From Pelodiscus sinensis (taxonomy: Eukaryota; Chordata; Testudines; Trionychidae): a DNA stretch of 64,000 nt. The stretch spans positions 21,552,001 to 21,616,000 of the forward strand of contig NC_134728.1 in assembly GCF_049634645.1 (NCBI RefSeq), in the 5' to 3' direction. The notes under the pieces were generated by a model that worked only from the letters and a program-made list of their open reading frames with translations, was not told where the DNA came from and made no database searches. The position numbers were made by a program, and so were the translations under genes. Below are positions 56,929 to 64,000 of this stretch, in pieces; position 1 is the stretch's first letter; each line of letters opens with the position of its first letter.

Positions 56929-58796
56929 GGGTATGTCTACACTACAAAGTTAATTCAAACTAACGGATGTTAGTTCGAATTAACTTTGATAGGCGCTACA
57001 CAAGCGCTCCACTAGTTCGAACTTAATTCAAACTAGCGGAGCGCTTAGTTCGAACTAGGTAAACCTCATTCCACGAGGACTAAGCCTAGTTCGAACTTAC
57101 TAGTTCGAATTAAGGGGTGTGTAGCCCCTTAATTCGAACTAGTGGGAGGCTAGCCCTCCCCAGCTTTCCCTGGTGGCCACTCTGGGCACCACCAGGGAAA
57201 CTCGTCTGCCCCCCTCCCGGCTCCGGACCCCTTAAAGGGGCACGGGCTGGCTACGGTGCCCGTGCCAGGTGGAAGCCTGCCAGCACCCAGCCAGCAGACC
57301 CTGCACCTGGCACGGATCGAGCCAGCCACCCGATGCTCCCCAGCCCTCCCCCTCTTCCCGGGACCAGGCTGGCGGCTCCCGGGAGCTTGCCTGGGACCGC
57401 AAGAGGCGGGCTCCCGCCTGGTCTAGTGTGGACATCGTGGACCTCGTCCACGACCTCCGCACTAGACACAGGAAAGTGGCCGGCTAGGGCAGGAGAGCTG
57501 CCAGCCTGGCCACTCAGGAGCAGGTGTGCATGAAAATCAAGGTGGTCCACTGAGACCCCCGACCCTGAGCCCTGAGCTTACAATGGCTGTACTGGGTCAG
57601 ACTAAAGGTCCATCTAGCCCAGTAGCCTGTCTGCCGACAGCGGCCAACCCTAGGGACCCTGGAGGGGATGGACCGGAGACAGTGACCAAGCCATTTGTCT
57701 CGTGCCATCCCTCTCCAGCCTTCCACAAACTTTGGGCAGGGACACCACTCCTACCCCCTGGCTAATACCAATCCATGGACCCAACCTCCATGACTTGATC
57801 TCACTTCCCTTTAAACTCTGTTCCAGTTCTAGCCTTCATAGCCTCCTGCAGCAAGGAGTTCCACAGGTTGACTCTTTGCATTGTGAAGAACAACTTTCTG
57901 TTACTAGTTTGAAGCCTGCTACCCATTCCTTTCCTTTGGTGTCCTCTAGTCCTTCTATTATGGGAACTAATGAAGAACTTTTCTGTATGCACCCTCTCCA
58001 CCCCACTCATGCTTTTGTAGACCTCTATCCTATCCCCCCTCCATCTCCTCTTTTCTAAGCTGAAAAGTCCCAGTCTCTTTAGCCTCTCTTCATATGGGAC
58101 CTGTTCCAAACCCCTCATCATTGTAGTTGCCCTCCCCTCTCCCAGCCTCTCTCTTCCCCTCTCCCACCTCCTTTTCCCAGTCTCCCCCAGTTTTGTTCAA
58201 TAAAGAGAGATTCTATTTTTGAACACAATTGTCCTTTATTTTGTACATCAGGAAGGGGGGCTAGGGAGGGGTAAGTGGAAGGAGGTGAGGGAGGAATGGG
58301 GTACGAGCCCCCAGTGGGGAGGACTGGGCTGGCTCTGCGGGCTTCTGGGGGTGGAAGCTCTCCTGCAGCCCCCCAATTACCCCCTCTCCCCAGATGGCAG
58401 CCTGCGGCAAGTGCAGCCAGTCTGATGGCCGAGTGCTGTGATGTGCCCAGTGTGGGTACTCCAGGCAATCCAAGCTAGGACTGCTTTGCAAGCAGGGCAC
58501 CCCTGAGAATTGTCTGTCCGGGGTGGGGTTCGGGTCCCTTTAAGCACAGCCCTCGGCTAGCCTGAGACAGCAGCTCCACGCTCTTAAGTCCTCATCTGAT
58601 GCCCTGCCGGCACTGCTTCCGGCCATCCTTAACCCCGGTTCAGGGTCCACTCTGTGTGGACATGCTAGTTCGAATTAGCAAAACGCTAATTCGAACTAGT
58701 TTTTTAGTCTGGATGCGTTAGTTCGAATTAGCTTAGTTCGAATTAACTAATTCAAACTAAGTTAGTTCGAATTAGCGCTGTAGTGTAGACATACCC
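56929..58796. mobile_element. Large MITE-ended element, 1868 bp, TAA target duplication, with nested CR1
   Basis: It starts GGGTATGTCTACACTACAAAG and ends GCTGTAGTGTAGACATACCC, flanked by TAA at 56926-56928 and 58797-58799. Both ends are dense in TTCGAA-centred palindromes (TTAGTTCGAATTAA; CTAGTTCGAACTAG). The interior from 57150 is GC-rich, coding-like sequence. A short stretch near 57400-57480 reads RAPAWSSVDIVDLVHDLRTRHRK, which faintly resembles the start of Myb/SANT-like domains of PIF/Harbinger partner proteins. This is a weak match and the frame stops at once. A CR1 fragment is inserted at 57579-58131. It may be a deleted autonomous relative of the foldback MITEs. Confidence 0.72.
57579..58131 (-). 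mobile_element. CR1 LINE fragment (second subfamily), antisense, nested in the 56929 element
   Basis: TGTACTGGGTCAGACTAAAGG and CATCTAGCCCAGTAGCCTG open the + strand, followed by AAGGAGTTCCACAGGTTGAC and CTCTTCATATGGGACCTGTTCC. On the minus strand MRGLEQVPYEERLKRLGLFS and LEKRRWRGDRIEVYK are the end of a CR1 reverse-transcriptase frame. It is the same subfamily as 61337 and distinct from the ATTCTATGAT-tailed copies. Confidence 0.85.
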
Positions 58797-59471
58797 TAAT
58801 ATAGTAGCAAATGTCTTTAAAGTCTTATTTAGTTTGCTGATTAAATTGATATTATTAAAAAGGGCAAGGAAGTTTTAAATACTGTAGATGTTGTGCCAAA
58901 ATCCCTTGACATGGGATTATTACTTATTTAATCAGCAGTTGTCCATGATCTCTGTCTGAAAAAACTCCTAATATAATGTAGAGATTATTTGAAAGAAAGT
59001 ACTTCACAATAGCAACACAATGGTCTAATTTTCAGAGGTGCTGACCAGACAACTCTGTGAAAGACATGGGATTAAGAGAAGATCTGGTGGAGTGATATGA
59101 CTGTGGAGCAGGGCACAACCAGAATTTTCATAAGGAAGGGGCCTAGAGCTCTTTCCCTCTTGTCCCCACATCTAGTCTCTAGTATTCCCCTTATTGCTCC
59201 TAGTCCTGAGCTCTCGCACACTGCCTCTACACAGCCACATGCTCCTCCCCCCAACACACATACACACAGAGCCCCACACCGGGCTCCGAGCTTTCTTCCT
59301 TCCACAGAGCACTTACCCAGGGAGCTATTCAGACAGAAGAGCATCACCAGGGGCCAGGCATCCCAGACCCCATTTTCCTTCTGCATCTCTGCTCCCTCAG
59401 GAAATACCAAAAGTCCAGATCCAATAGCCGGGATTGGGTGTTCTGATGTCCCCTGCTCCACTTCTCCCTAA

Positions 59472-59841
59472 GGCTACGTCTACACTGCAGGCTTTTTGTG
59501 CAAAAATTTGCGGAGCGTCTACACTGCATTTGTGCTCTTGCGCAAGTAAATGTACAGTAAAGCATCGGAAAAGAGGGCTTCTTGTGAAAGAGTTATTCTT
59601 CTCCCCATGAGGAATAAGCCCTCTTGTGCAAGAAGGCAGTGTGGACAGGCAACAGGTGTTTCTTGCGCAAGAAACCCCTATTGCTAAAATGGCCATCAGA
59701 GCTTTCTTGTGCAAGAGAGCGTCCACACTGCCACAGATGCTCTTGCGCAAAAGCACCTCTTGTGTGCAAAAGCACATTGCAGTGTGGATGCGCTCTTGCG
59801 CAAGTACTTTTGCACAAGAAGCCTATAGTGTAGACATAGCC
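59472..59841. mobile_element. Foldback MITE, 370 bp
   Basis: The ends GGCTACGTCTACACTGCAGG and TAGTGTAGACATAGCC are flanked by TAA and TAG, consistent with a slightly decayed TAA duplication. The interior is built of TCTTGCGCAAG, CTTGTGCAAGA and TTTGTGCAAAA hairpins around ATTGCTAAAATGGCCAT, the same centre as 42140-42523. Mirror-image frames on both strands follow from the symmetry. Confidence 0.85.
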
Positions 59842-61336
59842 TAGGGGTTGGGGGTGCCCATGGACACTGGAAGGACTGCAAAGGTGGAGGAGCCAAGCAG
59901 GTGCACAAGACTGTAGTATCCTTCTCACATTTGGGCTGCCTTTCCATCAGGGTGGGGTGGCTGGTTCAAATTTCCAGCTCTGGTCAGGGGATAAGGTAGG
60001 TTTTTGGACTCCCTTTCCTCCAGTTATGCCCCTGCTTTATAGAAGGAAGGGAGGGTGCATGGGCAATCAGTAGGCTGTTCCAAGCTTTCAAGGTGGCATG
60101 AAGGGTCTGGGGTGAAGCCCTGAGTGTGGGGAGGAGACCAAAGGAGCAATTAGAAGAGAGAGGCTCGGAAAGAACATAAGGCACAGGCAGGAGGTTGGGC
60201 ATGAAATGAAGAGATGAGGATCCAGAGGCTCCACAGGGACTTTGCTATTGATTTTATGAGTAAGGTAATACAGGGATAGTGTCAGAGGTGTGAAAACATT
60301 AAGCGAGAGAGAGGAAGCCAAGTCCTGTATCACTTGGAGCATTGACTGGAGAGGACGCTATTAGCTAAGAAGGGAGAAGGATCTGTGGGCTCCTCTGTTT
60401 TGAGATGACTGTGTTTTGAGATGACTGTGCCTTTTGAATCACTAGTGAACGATGCCTCACAGAACCTTCCCCATTGTTTTTTCTGATTGAATGCCTTTAT
60501 ATGTTGGAAAATATTTTCTGTTAGGATCACAGGAATCAAGACACTGAAAAGACCTTGTCTTACTCTTTTCGTGGGATGAACTCTGCTTTACTAAGTCCCC
60601 TGGAGAGAGGATGTATCAGATAGTAAATTGATGCTGTCATTGAGTCTGTATTTCCACATATAATATCCATTTTTAATCTACACTTTGCTAATGAACACAT
60701 TATTTTTCTTCCAAAATAATTGCACCCTTATCAGCAAAGATTTAATAGCTGATTTGACACTGTAGCGAGGTGTCATTACTAAGCCTTTACTACCCCCACC
60801 AAGAATACTATGCAACATTTATTAGCAATGAATATAAAATGACATGTATCAAGAAATGAACAAATGTAACATCCTTACTTTTGTCATTGTCTTTTTCTCT
60901 TGCTAACTTACAAAATCTAATAATTCTCAAGTGATTAGTGTGAATTAGCAAGGTTCTGCTCTTCTTTATTTTAAGATAGAAATCTATACAAAGCCTTGTA
61001 GCTGTGTATAGGGCACTATATTTATTGTACTTTGCCTGCAAAGAATGGGGAAAGTAATTCCTGGTCCCCAAAGGCACAGAAATAATTTTTCCTGCATAAA
61101 AGCATTTTTGCTATTTTCCACTTTTTTGTGATGTCTCCATTTATTTGTTTTAAAGTGATGCTAAGTGTACATAATCAGAAATAATGGAAAAGCAGCAAAC
61201 AGTACATACTTCCATGATATTATAATTGTAACAAAAATTGATCTTAAATATATTTAAAATAAACATATTTTCTGAGGTGTAGCACCATTCAGTTAGTGAG
61301 AAGCAATTGGGCAATTCCCACGGAACCAGGTTGAAA

Positions 61337-63350
61337 GCAAGAATAAAAGTACGACTACTCTGTGTCAGATCAGTGGTCCATCTAGCTCTGTTCGTTGTCT
61401 CTCACCAATAGCCTGTGCTGCTAATCAAAACAGGACAGTTATCGAGTGATGCACCCCCTTGTCGGCCACTCCCAGCTTCTGGAAATTAGAGGCCTAGGAT
61501 ATGCAGAGCATGGGGTTGAGTCTCTGACCATGTTAGCTAGTAGCCATTGATGGATCTCCTCTGTGAACTTATCTAATTATTTTTTCATTTTTTTGGCCTT
61601 CTCAACCTCCTCTGGTAGCAACTTCCATGGATTGTGTGGTTTGTAAAGCAGTGCTTCTTTTTGTTTGTTTTAAACCTGCTGCCTATTAATTTCACTAGAA
61701 ATGGTTCTTGTGTTATGTGAAGGGGTAAATAACACTTCCTTATTCACTTTCTCCACATCATTCATGATTTTATACATCCTTCCTTAATTGTCTCTTTGCC
61801 AAGCTGAACATTCCCAGTCTTTTTAATCTCTCATATTAAAGGTGTTCCATCCTCTTAATTATTTTTGTTGCCACTCTCTGTATCCTTTCTAATTCTAAGA
61901 TATATTTTTAGATGGAGTGACCAGAACTAAACACAGTTTCCAGGGATGGAACTGCCATGGATTTATATGGTGGCATTATGATCTTTTTGGTCTTATTATC
62001 AATCCCTTTTCTAAAGGTTCCTGAAATCATGTTAGCTTTTTGGACTGCCGCTGCACATAGAGCAGATATTTTCAGAGAACTATCCACCATGATTCCAAGA
62101 TCTCTTTCTTGAGTGGTAGCACCTAATTTAGACCTCATCATTTTGTATGCATGGTTGGAATTGTTTTCCACTTGTTACACTGGGTTTTCAGAACCTGCTG
62201 CAGTGGTTAACTTAACTGTTTCACTCCAGGCAGTATCAGGAATAAATCAATGCAAATACAGCTCTCCAGCAGATGAAAGATTAAAACAAATAAGCACTGT
62301 TATCCAAAAATACAGTGTATTACATTGAAGCACACCGCTGATGCATGTGATGGGTTTAGAACATCCCAAATATTTATCTAAATTCTGGGACGGTATTGAG
62401 TAATTGACAGTAGGTCTGCAGTGCCATTTGCTTACTTGCCAGGGAAAAAAGGTGTCGGGGGGGAAAAAAGACACTCTGCAGGTAGCTTCAGTGGACTGCT
62501 CCAAAGCACACTATGTTATTTTTATAACTAACTTTTACAAAACACAAAAATCATAGTGATCCCTACTGAATCATCACTTTTCCTACCTTTCAATAGACTG
62601 TTTATCAACAAAAATTCTTAGTCATTATAACTTCTATATCAAAGGCATCCAAATTCAAGGTTCTCATCCACTTACCCTCTTTCTGTCTCAGTTGTTGACT
62701 TTTTTTCTTTTCCCTTCTCCCATTCAGATTAGCAGAAACTGTAGCTAGTTTTGACCTTGCATTCCTGCTTTCAATGAACCCTTAACTGTGTAGTGGTCTG
62801 TTTTATTAATTCATGGTGGCTGAATGCACATGATTGCAGTTGATTTAATCACATTTCGGGGGTACATGTAACCCTTAAATCCAGGGTAACACACAATACT
62901 TTACTTTGCCTTTCTCAACATTTAATTTCATCTGCCAGTTTGTTGCTCATTAACCTAGGCTATGTCTAAACTACATTCCTCTTTCGAAAGAGGAATGTAA
63001 ATGAGGCCTATCAAAAATTCAAATTAAGTGCAGATTTACAAATCTCGTGCTTCATTTGCATAATCGCGTGAGAGCACTTTTTCAAAAAAGGGTTTTTCGA
63101 AAAAGAAACCACAGTCTAGACGTTCTTTAAAAAAAACCACCCTTTTTCAAAAGAACCCGTACTCCTTTTTTCCCCCCGTAAAAGCACTCTCACGCGATTA
63201 TGGAAATGAAGCCTGAGATTTGTAAATCTGCGCTTCATTTGAATTTGCGATCAGCTTCATTTACATTCCTCTTTCGAAAGAGGAATGTAGTTTAAATGTT
63301 CCCCCTGTGTAGTGAAATCCCTTTGTAAAACTTCTCATTCTACTTTTGGA
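61337..63350 (-). mobile_element. CR1 LINE, antisense, interrupted by two other sequences
   Basis: CR1 sequence of the 57579 subfamily runs from about 61337 to 62180. It resumes at about 62893-62957 (TTTACTTTGCCTTTCTCAAC, ATTTAATTTCATCTGCCAG) and again at about 63304-63350 (AGTGAAATCCCTTTGTAAAAC). On the minus strand ERDLGIMVDSSLKISALCAA, AVQKANMISGTFRKGI and KKIIMPPYKSMAVP are CR1 reverse-transcriptase words. The last break is the foldback MITE at 62958-63303. The first, 62181-62892, is unidentified. The assignment of the three pieces to one copy relies on the known order of this CR1 type. Confidence 0.75.
62958..63303. mobile_element. Foldback MITE, 346 bp, inside CR1
   Basis: The outer arms are GGCTATGTCTAAACTACATTCC and GAATGTAGTTTAAATGTTCCC. 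Next come CTTTCGAAAGAGG, GCAGATTTACAAATCTCG with GAGATTTGTAAATCTGCGC, TTCATTTGCATAATCGCGTGAG with CTCACGCGATTATGGAAATG, and TTTTTCAAAAAAGGG-type segments in the centre. The duplication is not clear (CTA and CCT). It is a relative of 21290-21708. Confidence 0.82.
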
Positions 63351-64000
63351 GCGAGATGAAGGGGGATGTTACTAAATTGTTTACCTGCCCTAGTTACGCT
63401 GGATGCCTGGCTGTATTAGTACTTTGCAGAATGGAGAGGGATGGCTCTGTTGTTATATTTGAACTATCACAGTTGGAGCTAGTTTGCTGTATTTTCCTTT
63501 TGCCTCCATCTTCTCTATCTTTTGTCTTTCCCTCCCGCTCATACGCTCTGAATGACAATAACCAACCTTTAGCTATTCCCTTTGGTAGTGAGACAGGATA
63601 TTTCTTCTCCACACTCTTTCTGGTTGATAAACAGTTCAGTGCCATAGGCCCAAATATTTGCTTTTGTGATATATGTTGAAATAGACAAAGTTTGTGTTCT
63701 GTCTCCCAGGGGTTTATTTTTAATAAAATCACCACAATAGATGACTTGCACATTATTTCTCTAAGTGCCCAGAGGAGTTTTATCATGTGCTTTTTCACAT
63801 CCCAGAATAGTGCTGAAACCTTCCTTTTAATCGTTAACTTGTTTTTCCTTATAAACTATTTTTTATGTTTGGTCTGAAATGCTATTGCTTTAGAACTAAA
63901 TCTTCACATTAGCTTTGCTTGGGGTTATGCGCGTGGGGGTAATTTGAATATTGTATTACTGTGTATGTTAATCCCTTTCAATATTGTGTTTTGTGTTTGC

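Larger units (their letters stand above)
54447..64000 (+). other. SULF2: SULF2 intron after coding exon 6 (incomplete, at least 9.5 kb)
   Basis: It starts with GTAAGTCC. No further SULF2 exon was found up to the end of the window. A three-deep DNA-transposon nest lies at 54773-55860, CR1 pieces at 56257 and 61337, a 1.9-kb MITE-ended element at 56929 and a foldback MITE at 59472. 58800-59470, 59850-61330 and 63360-64000 contain nothing recognised. Confidence 0.85.

Noticed and set aside
54447..64000. Search for the next SULF2 exon (NPHIVLNIDLAPT-like)
   Set aside because: No matching reading frame with splice sites was found. It is presumed to be beyond the window.

Overview
This is a vertebrate genomic window. 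By repeat content it is most likely a turtle, with a crocodilian as the less likely alternative. It carries the 5' half of one protein-coding gene on the + strand: the extracellular heparan-sulfate 6-O-endosulfatase SULF2. Six coding exons are visible (6292-6466, 20055-20294, 40086-40237, 45589-45758, 50663-50813, 54271-54446). All have GT/AG splice sites and their phases join into one open frame of 354 codons plus 2 nt. The frame covers the signal peptide and most of the sulfatase catalytic domain, including the formylglycine motif with Cys88 and the metal-binding Asp-Asp and Asp-His pairs. The rest of the catalytic domain, the basic hydrophilic domain and the C-terminal domain lie to the right of the window. 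At least one upstream 5'UTR exon and the promoter probably lie to the left, because the first coding exon starts with a splice acceptor inside the 5'UTR.

Everything else (over 98% of the bases) is intron or upstream noncoding DNA, filled with transposable elements. I see five classes. (1) CR1 LINEs, nearly all 5'-truncated and antisense to SULF2: 22750, 33721, 40754, 56257, 57579 and 61337; one old sense copy is at 16720-19860. (2) A large set of foldback MITEs of 250-430 bp with termini like GGGTATGTCTACACT or GGCTGTGTCTAGACT and 3-bp target duplications, often TAA, which fits PIF/Harbinger. (3) hAT MITEs with 8-bp duplications. (4) Tc1/mariner-like elements at TA sites. (5) A palindromic repeat family with 11-13 bp target duplications, which implies LINE-driven retrotransposition. 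MIR-type SINE fragments and microsatellites also occur.

Region by region: 1-6221 is upstream noncoding DNA or intron with MITEs. 6222-6466 is the first coding exon. 6467-20054 is an intron with hAT, mariner and foldback MITEs and a degenerate CR1 that hosts two later insertions. 20055-20294 is the exon encoding the active-site cysteine. 20295-40085 is a 19.8-kb intron with CR1, MITEs, two MIRs and a GC-rich mariner-like element with an internal 80-bp triplication. 40086-54446 holds four closely spaced exons, with striking foldback elements at 43978 and 44718 and nested insertions at 47121 and 52016. 54447-64000 is intron with a three-deep nest of DNA transposons at 54773, a 1.9-kb MITE-ended element at 56929, and an interrupted CR1.

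I found no second gene, RNA gene, CRISPR array or endogenous retrovirus. The most unusual material is the foldback elements themselves: one 433-bp copy whose arms differ at a single noted base, a shared octamer-containing core in elements with different ends, and several insertion nests whose order can be read from intact target duplications.
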